A stretch of 64,000 nt of DNA from Chlorophyllum brunneum (GCA_963576785.1 OY756144.1:2976001-3040000); one strand, 5' to 3'; positions 21,471 to 31,574 are shown, counted from the first letter of the stretch. The notes: generated by a model not told the origin, from the letters alone. A program made the numbers and translations.

Positions 21471-22135
21471 TAGAAGAGTTAAATTCACTCAGAGAAAGAC
21501 ATGTTTATGACTTAGCTAAACTTTCACCTAGAAGAAAAGCAATCAAAAATAGATGGGTCTTTACACCCAAATCAGATGGTCGATACCATGCTCGACTAGT
21601 AGCAAAAGGATTCTCTCAGATAGAGGGAATCAATTATGATGAACTATTTTCACCAGTAGTCCATTATGAGACAGCACGACTCATATTTGCAGTCGCTGCC
21701 CTCAACGATTGGAAGATGCTCAGTTTAGATGTTAAAACTGCTTATCTCTACAGAAAACTGGATGAAGAGCTCTATATGGAACTTCCAGAAGGTTTCAATA
21801 CAGGTCGTGGTAATACAGTTTGGAAATTAAACCGAGCTATTTATGGACTAAAGCAATCTGGATGACAATGGTGGAGGGAATTGACTAAGTCAATGACCGA
21901 CCTAGGATTTGTCCGATCCAAACTAGATGCTAGAGTCTATTATTACTATGACCCTGAAACCAAAGAGCTTATTATAGCTCTGGTCTATGTAGATGACTCA
22001 ATGTTCATCGGAATCAGAGGCTCTAGACTTCTACATGAGAAGCAAGCACTCTTTATGAAAAAATGGGAATGCCAAGACCTTGGTCCAACCAAAGAGTTCC
22101 TTGGCATGAAAATTTCACGAAACCCTATAAACTGA
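21471..22135 (+). pseudogene. Copia reverse transcriptase remnant
   Basis: Classic copia RT blocks follow in order: NRWVFTPKSDGRYHARLVAKG, LDVKTAYLYRKLDEELYMEL with the first catalytic Asp, LNRAIYGLKQSG, and the YVDD box (VYVDDSMFIG near 21,985-22,015). The YVDD motif is intact. A TGA at 21,863-21,865 follows LKQSG, where relatives have Arg or Trp. Another stop at 22,133-22,135 ends the frame. The rest of RT (from 22,137) continues as SITLDQIDYLGKVLDRF. Confidence 0.9.
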
Positions 22136-22909
22136 TCAATCACCCTAGACCAAATAGATTATCTAGGAAAAGTTCTTGATCGATTTAAAGTAATTGGAAA
22201 GGAAGAAATCCCATTACCAAATGGATTTATCTTCGAATCCAATATAGGACAAGCAATACCTGACTTCATAAAGAGGTATCAACAGTTGGTAGGATCAGTT
22301 ATGTATCTGATGATAGGTAGTCAGCCCAACATAGCCTTTGCTACTATCAAGTTATCATAACATATCACCAACCCTACTAAAACATATTATAATGCAGGCT
22401 TACATTTGCTAAAGTATCTTAATACTACTCACAAATATAGAATTACCTATAATGGAAGTTCTATGTAAGGCCTTAATGCCTTTTCTGACTCTGATTGGGC
22501 TGGTAATCCAATTAGTCATAAATCTGTAACTGGATATTTCTGTTTATTAGCTAGCAGAGCTATCGCTTGGTTAAGTAGAAAACAGAAAACCATTGCATTA
22601 TCTTCCACTGAAGCTGAGTATATGGCTTTGTCAGATTGCGGTCGACAACTCATTTGGACTGTCAATTTGTTGGAAGAAATTGGTATCCGATCATTGGCCC
22701 CTTATCTCTTCGGTGATAATGAGGGCTCAATATTTTGGGCCAAAAATCCAGTAACAGAAAAAAGATCAAAACATGTCGACATCAAATACCATTACATCTG
22801 TGATTTGGTAAAAGATGGAAAGATTGAAATATTCTCTGTGAAAGGCACAGAAAATCCTGCCGATATTCTCACAAAGAATTTGGACAAAATTAAATTCAAT
22901 CTATTCTGA
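22136..22909 (+). pseudogene. Copia RNase H remnant and pol C-terminus
   Basis: After the end of RT (LVGSVMYLMIGSQPNIAFA near 22,290-22,345) the copia RNase H follows: SDSDWAGNPISHKSVTGYF near 22,485-22,540, ALSSTEAEYMALSDCGRQ near 22,598-22,652, and the C-terminal VDIKYHYICDLV. The polyprotein ends at 22,907-22,909 after DKIKFNLF. Stops at about 22,360 and 22,467 interrupt it. Confidence 0.88.
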
Positions 22910-22956
22910 CCTCACTTTGGCTTGACGTTTGAGTGATTAAAACTCTACATCAATAC

Positions 22957-22970
22957 AGAGCAAGGAGAAG
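22957..22970 (+). promoter_or_regulatory. Copia polypurine tract
   Basis: AGAGCAAGGAGAAG lies immediately before the 3' LTR start (TGTTGAAG at 22,971). This is the expected position and composition for the primer of plus-strand DNA synthesis. Confidence 0.7.
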
Positions 22971-23182
22971 TGTTGAAGTTTCGGACATATTCTAGAAATA
23001 GACTAATAATAGACTAATCTATTACTTTCCAGTAACTTCAATCTGTAGTAACTTCCTATGAATTGCTCTGCATACAATGAGAGTCATAAGTACTTGATAT
23101 ATTATTCTACATAGTGCCAATGACTACTATAATACATTCTGCAGTACTCCACAGGCACTACACCGCAGTTAATAGAAGTCAT
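22971..23182 (+). repeat. Truncated copia 3' LTR (5' part only)
   Basis: It begins TGTTGAAGTTTCGGACAT and follows the 5' LTR with one 17-bp gap to AGTCAT at 23,182. After this it departs into a short unique stretch and then a P450 fragment. About 350 bp of LTR end are lost, and with them the right target-site duplication. Both the 5' LTR and the P450 copy carry AGGAACAT close to the breakpoint, a possible microhomology. Confidence 0.85.
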
Positions 23183-23194
23183 ATTCAATGGTTA

Positions 23195-23760
23195 ACAGGA
23201 ACATGGGAGTGGTTAGGATGGGATGCCAGTAATTGTGTTGCTTCTTGCATGGCTCAGCACAAACCTACATGTTAACTGTCCATTTAAGGACAATTTGATT
23301 TTGGGGTTGGTAAATGAGGCACAGGGAGAAGATGTGAAAGTAGAGAATTTGACGATGAGAATCTTACTTGCCAACTCTGTAGCCATCCATGGCACTTCAA
23401 TAGTGAGCATTACTATGACCAGCCAACTTTTGTACAAACTACTGAACCTTTCCATGAGCTCCTGACACAGGCACTACTAGACCCAGCCAGAGTTGGAGGA
23501 CTGCCATCACCTTAGCTCTTCCAAAGGATACCAAGGAGTGGGGAGGGGTTAAACTGTAGGGCTGATTACTTATGTACAATATTATAAGAGTCAATGAATC
23601 CATGAACTTCTATTTTATGACTTATTGCACTCGAGCAGAGGTTCTCTTGTTTGTCCCACTGATCAGAGCAAGTTTGGCATGGGAAAGGGGCCCACGATAT
23701 GCCACATCTGTTTATCCATTGAATGTGATACCAACATGCTCACTTATCAAACCTATTGTG
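23195..23760 (+). pseudogene. Chimeric duplicate of P450 and ComA gene pieces
   Basis: The left part (23,195-23,490) matches the intact P450 at about 28,750-29,060. The right part (23,497-23,760) matches the end and downstream region of the ComA-like gene (about 31,240-31,775). At 23,515-23,535, CCAAAGGATACCAAGGAGTG joins what in the intact gene are two places about 290 bp apart, both ending in AAGGATA. This is the footprint of a deletion between short direct repeats. None of the frames is functional. Confidence 0.85.
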
Positions 23761-24244
23761 CACAAGTTCACGGATTACTTCGATAGTCCAGGGAGAATGA
23801 TCTCTTTCGAGGAAAGCTATACAACACGTGACAACTGAATATCAATTACTACTCTATTCAAGTTTTGTTTCTTTGGCTACACCCCCCACAGGGATCTGCC
23901 AAATGTACAGTGTTTTTATCAAGCAAGGGAACTCTACCACCACTACCACCAATAATGGCAAAGCACTCCAGTGATGCTTCGTTCTCAGCACTTCATAGGA
24001 AGGAAAAGCCATCTGGATATGGGGCCCGTATCATTGAGGCAGCTGACCTGATACTCTCGATGTTTCTGTCAGTCAGAGACAACATCCCATTCCTTTGTCC
24101 TCTGGTCCTGACGCTCAAGGACATCTCACATTTACACATAAACTCAATATTATAAACTGCAATGGCTTATTATTTCATGTGTATTTGTCCTCCCATTCTT
24201 TGAAGGATCACATGGAAGTACTTGTCAAGCTGGTTTCTGACCAT

Positions 24245-26406
24245 CCCTTCTTGATCTCTCACCACCACCTTCCTCTTTTGGATAGGTGCTTGACGTAGAC
24301 AAGAGATTAGCTGCACTATGTCTAGAAACATCAGTACCCCCAACTCACCCTGGGATGAGGAGATTACCTCCGAGTCCTTCTATGGGACTGCCACTGGCCC
24401 CAGTGACAAGTCCAAATCACAACTGAAGTGTGAGCAGAAGAGAGCCAGAGTGGCCTCCTCCACAGGATCTACTGCCAGACCATCAGGATTGGAGGCAGAT
24501 ATTGAAGCTGGAATAGAGTCCAGTGCCTCTGAAGTACCACCCCTTCTCCCTACCACATCATCGACCAAGCCTCTCATCCCTCCCTCAACCCCCACCACTT
24601 TTACCCCATGTGCTGTCTGGTTCAGTGGCCTTGGGACATTCAACTGGACCTCTCTCCAGTCCAATATAACCCCACATGTTAGTCAGGCTTTTGCCTCACT
24701 TGCTCGGATCCGCAATGTGGATGATGTCTCATTAACAGACATCTCCTCTACCCTTGATGCCTGCAGTGGTTTTCTTTCCTACTGTGTTCACTTTGGAATC
24801 CTCGAAAGGTCATTCCACTCTTCCCACCTTAGGAAGGACATCTCTATTGCTACCCTATGCCAGGAAGTGATGACCCAGTTTTCTCCCTCAGTTGCCCCTA
24901 TCCCCCCACTGTCCCTCTCTCTATCCCATGGATCTGCTGAAGTAAGTGGTAATGTGACTATGCCTGGCATTTCACAGTCCTCTGTAACCCTACCAGTTCC
25001 CCCTGTCCCTGTGCATGATAAAAGGACATCACACATTTCCTCCTCCCATGGTCCCTCCTCTAGGCCCTCACGAGACCCCTGTTGCTCAAGGCCAGCATGC
25101 ACATCAGTGCCTACTGCCCCTATTTCTCCCGCACCAGCACCGACCAAGAAGTCCTATGCTGCTGCTACCACTACTGATCCTACTACCTTGGTCCATATTA
25201 CTAAGGCATTTCCTCATCTCCCCCCAGACTGCATCATGGCAGTACACCGGGCCACCACATCACCTCCTAAATACACTCCCAAGATACACTCTACTACTAC
25301 TGGTCCCAACTGCTACCAAATCCTCCTAGCACTTGATGCTAGGACTACTAATGTTGACTTCCCAGTACTCATCAAAAGTGCTAATGACACTCCCCTCCAT
25401 GCCAAGTCTGCCCTCCGAGCAGATGGGGCATGCTCTGCTTATGGTGGTATTACTGTCACTACCTCTGCTGTCCCCTCCACTGATGAGATCACCCTCATTG
25501 CCAATACTGCCAAGCAGCTCCTGGGCCTCGAAACCCCAGTTGCAGCTGCTCTCCCTAGGTCCAAGTCCTATCTGAAGGTCCTGGATGTTCCCTTCAAAGC
25601 TCCTGGCACTACTCACCATATTTCAGTCACTGAAATTACTGAGGCACTCAAGGCCTCTCATCTCCCTTTGCTTGAACTTGCGGACATCCTGCACGTTATG
25701 AAGAACTCCCACTGCTCAGACTCACCCACTGTTTGGTTTGATGTCTGGGACTCCCAGTCTGGAGCTGCTGCCAAGAAACTTGCTGGCAAACATGTCTATA
25801 TTGCTGGCTATGAATGCCTCATCAAACTTGCATGTGCAAACCCTGGGACCCCCCAGTGTAGTTGTTGCTGGAAATGGGGCCATCCGACTTCTGCCTATAG
25901 GTCCAAAGGCCTCAAGTGCCCCCGTTGCGGAGGTCCCCACCAAGTGGAGCACCACCATCTCCTTTCTGGATGCTGTAAGGGTAATGCCAAAGCTGAACCC
26001 CCCATCCCTGCCACTCCCGAGGGTGCACTGTGCCCCCACACTGCCCACTGCTTAAACTGTAGTGGAGATCACGCAGCAAATGAGCCGAAATGCTCATTCT
26101 GGGCCCACCGCTTCAAAGCTGGTTGGATCTGGGGTCGCTATGAGGAGACAAGAGTTCAGAGGAGGGGGGCAAGGGTGCTGATCAATCATGTTGAGTAGTT
26201 CCTCCATCTTTTCTCTACTGTATTATCATTTGGACTCTCTAGTCTACATGCGCTTGTAGTTTAATGTACTACTCCGTTGATAAAGTTCTTTAGGTGTAGG
26301 ATGGAGAGCCCTGTATCATACTTGTAGTAGGTATAGGGGGCGGACTGCGTTCGAGCCCCGCTTTAAATATTGATGATGGAAAAAAAAAAAAAAAAAAAAA
26401 AAAAAA
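24245..26406 (+). mobile_element. ORF1-only LINE with target-site duplication
   Basis: The insert is flanked by a perfect 16-bp duplication GCTGGTTTCTGACCAT (24,229-24,244 and 26,407-26,422) and ends in about 26 A residues. Its 5' end matches that of the minus-strand LINE ending at 8,961. It contains a full ORF1 and a short 3' UTR of about 180 bp that ends in CGGACTGCGTTCGAGCCCCG before poly-A. ORF2, with endonuclease and RT, is absent, so it must have been moved by another element's enzymes. Confidence 0.93.
24318..26198 (+). CDS. LINE ORF1 gag-like nucleic-acid-binding protein
   Basis: This intact 626-residue frame starts MSRNISTPNSPWDEE and ends at the TAG at 26,196-26,198. The N-terminal half is rich in Ser, Thr and Pro. 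The middle (about residues 280-500) has LVHITKAFPHLPPDCIM and LLGLETPVAAALPRSKSY, typical of fungal Tad-like LINE ORF1 proteins. The C-terminal part (about residues 515-600) holds three Cys/His clusters. The first is CSCCWKWGHPTSAY, a C-x2-C-x4-H knuckle with Tyr in place of the last Cys. The others are CPRCGGPH and CLNCSGDHAANEPKC. ORF1 proteins coat element RNA and assist target-primed reverse transcription. The intact frame suggests a recent insertion or selection on ORF1. Confidence 0.9.
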   Translation: MSRNISTPNSPWDEEITSESFYGTATGPSDKSKSQLKCEQKRARVASSTGSTARPSGLEADIEAGIESSASEVPPLLPTTSSTKPLIPPSTPTTFTPCAVWFSGLGTFNWTSLQSNITPHVSQAFASLARIRNVDDVSLTDISSTLDACSGFLSYCVHFGILERSFHSSHLRKDISIATLCQEVMTQFSPSVAPIPPLSLSLSHGSAEVSGNVTMPGISQSSVTLPVPPVPVHDKRTSHISSSHGPSSRPSRDPCCSRPACTSVPTAPISPAPAPTKKSYAAATTTDPTTLVHITKAFPHLPPDCIMAVHRATTSPPKYTPKIHSTTTGPNCYQILLALDARTTNVDFPVLIKSANDTPLHAKSALRADGACSAYGGITVTTSAVPSTDEITLIANTAKQLLGLETPVAAALPRSKSYLKVLDVPFKAPGTTHHISVTEITEALKASHLPLLELADILHVMKNSHCSDSPTVWFDVWDSQSGAAAKKLAGKHVYIAGYECLIKLACANPGTPQCSCCWKWGHPTSAYRSKGLKCPRCGGPHQVEHHHLLSGCCKGNAKAEPPIPATPEGALCPHTAHCLNCSGDHAANEPKCSFWAHRFKAGWIWGRYEETRVQRRGARVLINHVE

Positions 26407-26887
26407 GCTGGTTTCTGACCATTACAGGGAAGACGTCCACCACCTATTAGCCGAGCATCAGCTCGCGCCACAACTCTATGCCTACTCGGATCCCGGAGGT
26501 GCCCCCAAAGCATATGTTATGGAATACCTTGAGCCTTCAGTTTGGATATCATTACACGAGTATCTAGTGGATTCTCCACTCCCACCGGCTATTCGACGTC
26601 CATTGGATCAACTGGTCGGAATTCTTGCGAAGAATGGCAAGGTACATGGCGATCTGCGATCCATCAATATCATGCTTGAAGTCTCAGAGACTGGTGAAGA
26701 GGTTTTAATTGACGATGACTCGGGGAATAGTAGAGCGAATTTGAGGGTGGTTGATTTTGACTGGGCTAGTGATGCCGGCAAAGTACACTACCCTTTGTTG
26801 CGAAATAGCGATATTTGGTGGCCAGGAAAGCCTGGGGGCCTAATCGAGCAGGATCACGATCGGAGATTGCTTATATCGTGGATGTGA

Positions 26888-27694
26888 TGGAGGTGTAGGA
26901 GTCGTACATGGAGGTTTGTGGATCAAATACACAACTGGTCCGTTTTAAATTTAAACCTTGTCTTCAAATGTCATAACACCTGTAAACGTCTTCCTACCTG
27001 AACAATCTGACTATGATTAACATTCGCATCAGCTCCTTGGTTTTGGTATGTGAAAACTAAGGTTGTCACCAATGAGGACATTCTCCACTAAGGATCCCTA
27101 CCTTCTGGACCAGTGATCTCGAACCTACGACACAGGAGGTTGACATCTCTTCAATAGGGTCGTTGGCGCCAGCTTTTCATATGATATTCGGAGCAAATAA
27201 GAGGGTAGGGGGGTAGATTCATCTCCATGGTGCGGCGATGGCAGTCCCGCACTAAATAAGATTAAATCTTTCATGAACGTACATCAGAACACAGGGGATG
27301 GAAACGAGTAGTGTTGAAGGCACGGGCGTCAGTAGATCCCATTGTGTCTTGTAGCACATCAACCGGTATCGCTGCGATGGTGGTTAGATGAGGAACGAGT
27401 GTGCAGAGGTTGGGTTTGTTCTACGTGTTCCACGGTGGGGGGACTTCAAATTCGAGGGGCATGGGGTTCATGCCCGTTTTATCGATAATAGCCCAACCAT
27501 GAATAGCCCGGACTAACCATGAATGCCTGAAGTACGGCAGCCCACTTTTCATTAACTTTGCGCGTGGTTCAGACGAAAATATCTTGCCTCAGAAGCCTGG
27601 TCAGACCAATATGGCTAACCCAGCGCCATAATAAAGGAATAGGACTACATAAACATAAAACAGCCTGGGGTGGATTCATTCTTTGGCCGCCGTC
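26888..27694. other. Intergenic region without recognised genes
   Basis: No coding region, RNA gene or repeat could be supported. The CpG content is higher than in the retroelement block to the left. The last 100 bp before 27,695 should hold the P450 promoter, but no clear TATA box was seen. Confidence 0.4.
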
Positions 27695-29747
27695 ATGATG
27701 GTACCTTTGGGAGCTGAATTGGCCTCATCCCAGAACATTTACTCTGTCACGTTGATCGTCGTTTTTCTCTCCTTATGCAAGGTGTACCTCGATAAATATT
27801 GGCCAACCGTACGTCCATTCACTATATCATCCAATTGACGTAAAGTTAACCAAGCTGACGATGTAGTTTGACCACATACCAACAATTGGTTACTCTGGAC
27901 CCTTCACATCTTACATTTCCGCGTACAAGTTCTTTAAGCATGGGAAACAAATATATCAAGAAGGGTATACGGCATATCCAACGGGAATTTTCAAGGTTCC
28001 GACGATGGATATGTGGCAGTTTGTTGTTAGTGGTGGAGAGTTGGCTGAGGATTTGAGAAAGGCAAGCTCGGATGAGCTGAACTTTTTTCAAGGTGCTATT
28101 GATGTATGTGCACTTTTTTTCCGAGCGTTCTTATATACCCTAACTGTGATTCTATGATGGTAGATTATGAGGTTTGATTATACGATCAAATCGAACGTAA
28201 CCAAAAGCGCGTATCATCTGAAGGTTCTTAGGTCGAAGCTTAATTCGTTCAAATATCACTGGTAAGCATTCCAATACAGTATGTCCACAGGAATTCCCAG
28301 ACAACGACTACAGTGACGGAGTGTACGAAGAATGTGCAGCTGGATTAGATCTCATTTCGACTACAGAGAATGGTATGTGGTACTCTTTCGATTGTCAGTT
28401 TGCCAGGGATAGTTCTTGATAAATAGAATAGAGTGGACAGGCGTCCCTGTGTGGACAACTGCTCGGCATATCGTAGCACGTTCGTGCAACCGTATCTTTG
28501 TAGGTCTCCCGTTGTGCCGAAATCCAGGATATTTGGATTTGTGCATTGGATTTGGTGAAAACGTTATGCGGACCGCGAGCTTGATTAACTTAGCACCCAG
28601 GTTTTTGCATCCGTGAGTCAGATTCACAATCGGATATGGTATGAGCTTTGATGTTCTTAGGATTGTTGGTCCGCTGTTATCTCCATATGAAAGGCTCAAG
28701 AGCCTGAGCTTGAAATATCTCGGGGACGTTATCAGCGAAAGGCTCAGAACGAGGGAGGAACATGGGAGTGGCTGGGATGGGATGCCGGTAATGTGTCACT
28801 TCTCGCACAGCTCAGCATGAACCTACATGTTAACTGTCCATTCAAGGACGATTTGATTTCGGGATTGGTGAATGAGGCGCAGGGAGAAGATGCGAAAGTA
28901 GAGAATTTGGCGATGAGAATCTTACTCGCTAACTCTGCAGCCATCCATGGCGCTTCGATAGTGAGCATTACTATGACCCGCCAACCTTTGTGCAAACTAC
29001 TGAACCTTTCCACAAGCTCCTGACACAGGCACTACTGGACCTAGCTGCTAGGCCAGAGTATATCGCTCCCCTGAGACAGGAAGTACGAGAGGTGATGGAG
29101 TCAGAGGTAGAGCCCAACAGTGCGATCGCGAAACTGTACAAACTCGACAGCTTCGTACACGAGTCTGCAAGATACTCGGGCTTAGTCGCGAGTAAGCCAA
29201 GTCCCAGTTTATGACACAACAAGTAGCTTACTGCCGCCCAGTTTCTATGTTCCGCAAAGTATGCGATCCGAATGGCTTCAAATTCTCCAACGGTGTAACA
29301 CTGCCATACGGAAGCTGCGTATCGTTAATCAGCGATGCCATGCACCACGATCCGGCGCTCTATCCGGATCCGTATACTTTCGACGGGTACAGGTCATACA
29401 ACCTCGCAAAGGCATGTCTAGAGGGAGGCGATGAAGCCGCGTTTTATATAAAACATGCTCTCACCTCACGTTCGACGAATTGGGCACTCTGGGGACTAGG
29501 GAATGGTGCTTGTCCCGGGAGGTAGGTAGTATTCTCTTCGGAAGACCGCCGTGAAGTTTCGTTAAATGCGATCTGCAGGTTTCTAGCTTCGCATGTAGTC
29601 AAGTCGGTGGTGGCATGTATCTTGTTGAATTACGACATCAAGTTGGACAGAGGCAAAAGGCCAGAAAGTCCGTGGATGGGACATTCCGTTATGCCAGATG
29701 ACAAGACATGCTTGTTGTTCCGAAAGAGAAGTCCTGAGGACATATGA
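27695..29747 (+). CDS. Cytochrome P450 monooxygenase, intron-rich
   Basis: The start MMVPLGAELASSQNIYSVTLIVVFLS gives an N-terminal membrane anchor. Spliced exons then give HIPTIGYSGPFTSYISAYKF, EGYTAYPTGIFKVP, EWTGVPVWTTARHIVARSCN, NRIFVGLPLCRNPGY, the I-helix AAIHGAS, the ExxR helix as HESAR, and the haem loop WGLGNGACPGRFLA with its axial Cys near 29,513. It ends RSPEDI and TGA at 29,745-29,747. This is the family of basidiomycete P450s with VGLPLCR. At least eight GT-AG introns are visible. The junction at about 28,255-28,290, after KVLRSKLNSF, could not be joined in frame without dropping conserved residues, so a frameshift is possible. Substrate is unknown. Confidence 0.85.
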
Positions 29748-30302
29748 AAGCAGTTGGGTGGTGGAGGCTCGCCAGTAAGGGGGATACTGAGTATTTGAAA
29801 TACTCTGGGTCGGACAAGAGTACTTTGTTCGTGTATGGCACATCGTATAGGTTATGATTAGCATTGGTCTCGCAAAAAAATCCCACTTCACCTGCGTGGC
29901 GTCATAGCCTAAGAGGAATGTCAGCACCAAATAATGTGTTTTCGAGCGAACACTTGATATGCTCACATCAGTGGCTATGATAAATGACACAGAAATTCGA
30001 TGAACAGGGGCGGGGCAGCCCTCGGGTCATCCATTCGCCAAGGTTGGCATTTATGTAGAGCAACTACGTGGAACCTTAAATTATATCCAGAGCGATCTCG
30101 CCATAGAAGAGATAGCGAAGAGAGGTCCAGTGTGGTGTGGCACTATATAGGTGGCTCCAACATTAAATTGATTTCCCGGCTCAACCAAAAATAGAAAACC
30201 GACCCTCCAAGTTGGTTAAGATATGAGGTCATACTTGGAGTTTCACAAACCACCCAAATGTTATATACATACCACACACTCAAATCACTTCACTAATACA
30301 CT
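29748..30302. other. Intergenic region before the ComA-like gene
   Basis: No gene was recognised. TATATAC near 30,260 lies about 40 bp before the ATG of the next gene and may be its TATA element. The P450 and the next gene are transcribed in the same direction. Confidence 0.4.
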
Positions 30303-31574
30303 ATGTCCTTGTTCAGAACCGCTCAAAGAACCCTCCCTAGATCTCTACTCACTCGACCTTTCAGTGTCAACCACACACTTCTGACCCAGAAGCACCCCGG
30401 TTTCTCGTTTTTACCCAATAATACTCTCCCATCTAAACCCCGGAAAACGGGCCTGACAGAAATCAGAGGGCCGTACTACGCGCCTGTGACGCAAACGTAT
30501 TTGGATGAATTGTTGAAGGATTGGGGAGAATTTGTGGATGGGGTCAAATTTGCAGGTGGATCGTTCAGTCTGATGCCTCCAGATAGGTTGAAGACGTTGA
30601 TTGACGTTGCGCATAAACATGGTGAGTGTCGTTATCCCTAATACCAGCATCAACTTGACTGACGAACCGTGGATAGGGTGTTATGTTAGCACTGGTGGCT
30701 TCATCGAGCGCGTCTTGTCGGTCTCGGCTGGAAACCAAAGTGTAATCGAAAAATATCTGAAAACCTGTAAAGATTTCGGGTATGTGACTCCTAGGTAACG
30801 GGTGTTCCTGTTTTGACTGCAGAGGTCATAGGTTTGATGTAGTGGAGCTCTCGTCTGGATTCCTGTCACTTCCAACTGACGATTGGGCAGCTTTGGTCGA
30901 GCTCACGGCGTCTTATGGGCTGAAACCGAAACCTGAGGTCGGGATCCAGTGCGTTTGCCTCTCCCCGAATGTGATATTGAACAGAAACTTACCAAGCTCG
31001 GTACAGGTGGGGCGCGGGTGGGGATGCGTCGGTCGCAGAACTGGAAGCTGCAGGTACTAGGGACCCAAAGTGGCTCATTGACAGAGCAAAGAAGTTCATC
31101 GATGCCGGTGCATACGTATGTCATTCTTACTCTGTCTCCATGTCCCTTATTTATGGATGCTGATTACCAGATGATCATGATCGAGAGCGAGGGTATAACA
31201 GAGAACGTAAAGGAGTGGAGGACGGATACCATTTCCGCCATCACCTCGGCTCTTCCAAAGGATAAGATCATGTGAGCGCCTTCCTTTACACAATAGTCGG
31301 GATCGCTTACCTTGCATGTTCGTAGGTTTGAGGCTGCTGATCCAGAAGGCGAGTATCCTTAACAAACAAGAACTGTAAAACAATGTCCTCAAAATTGATG
31401 ACGCCCTCAGTTTTCGCATACCACATCCAAAACCAGGGAGCCGATGCGAATCTATTCGTTGACCATAGTCAGATTGTTCAACTGGCATGCCTGAGAAAGG
31501 GAATTTGGGGTACTGGAGGCACGTTCGCGCGTGTCGTGACGTTTGAAGGATATCAAGGAGCGAGGAAGGATTAA
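30303..31574 (+). CDS. ComA-type phosphosulfolactate synthase-like protein
   Basis: Exons 30,303-30,621, 30,677-30,779, 30,832-30,948, 31,007-31,115, 31,171-31,271, 31,326-31,348 and 31,411-31,574 join in frame. The product shows the ComA (PF02679) blocks GLTEIRGPYYAP, VDGVKFAGGSFSLMP, CYVSTGGFIERVL, FGFDVVELSSGFLSLP, KPEVGIQWGAGGD, AYMIMIESEGITENV, KIMFEAADPE and NLFVDHSQIVQLACLRKG. The bacterial and archaeal enzyme joins sulfite to phosphoenolpyruvate. In fungi the reaction is unproven. The N-terminus, SLFRTAQRTLPRSLLTRPFS, is Arg-rich and hydroxylated with no acidic residue, like a mitochondrial presequence. The intron after ADPE has a GC donor (GCGAGT...CAG). Confidence 0.92.

Larger units (their letters stand above)
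14256..23182 (+). mobile_element. Ty1/copia retrotransposon, decayed, with nested LINE
   Basis: The order is 5' LTR, gag, protease, integrase, RT and RNase H, then a polypurine tract and a truncated 3' LTR, all on the plus strand. Integrase before RT is the Ty1/copia order. The gag and protease parts are separated by about 3.4 kb, which includes a minus-strand LINE (16,946-18,807) and DNA of unclear origin. The pol frame is broken by several single stops (20,289; 21,863; 22,133; others). The element sits in a P450 fragment, and its right-hand target duplication is lost with the end of the 3' LTR. Confidence 0.9.
23865..26887 (+). pseudogene. Fungal protein kinase-like gene split by a LINE
   Basis: The host frame is interrupted at 24,244 and resumes at 26,423. 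Without the LINE it reads LVKLVSDH followed by YREDVHHLLAEHQLAP, continuous through the duplicated target. Downstream are AYVMEYLEPS, a catalytic-loop-like HGDLRSINIML (HGD in place of HRD), and VVDFDWASDAGKVHYP, where the DFG position reads DFD. It ends RRLLISWM and TGA at 26,885-26,887. These features fit the divergent kinase-like proteins abundant in Agaricomycetes. The upstream exons (from about 23,865) show RDNIPFLCPLVLTLKDISHLHIN but have stops, so the copy was probably already decaying. Confidence 0.75.

Noticed and set aside
23865..24298. Short frames upstream of the LINE as independent genes
   Set aside because: They are better read as broken exons of the kinase-like gene and as LINE leader.
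24318..26198. The 626-codon open frame taken as a host gene
   Set aside because: It lies between a perfect target-site duplication and a poly-A tail, has a LINE ORF1 layout with Cys/His knuckles, and splits another gene.
27095..27160. Possible tRNA or SINE on the minus strand because of a GGTTCGAGATC B-box-like sequence
   Set aside because: The flanking bases do not form a T-stem and no A-box or acceptor stem is visible at the right distance.
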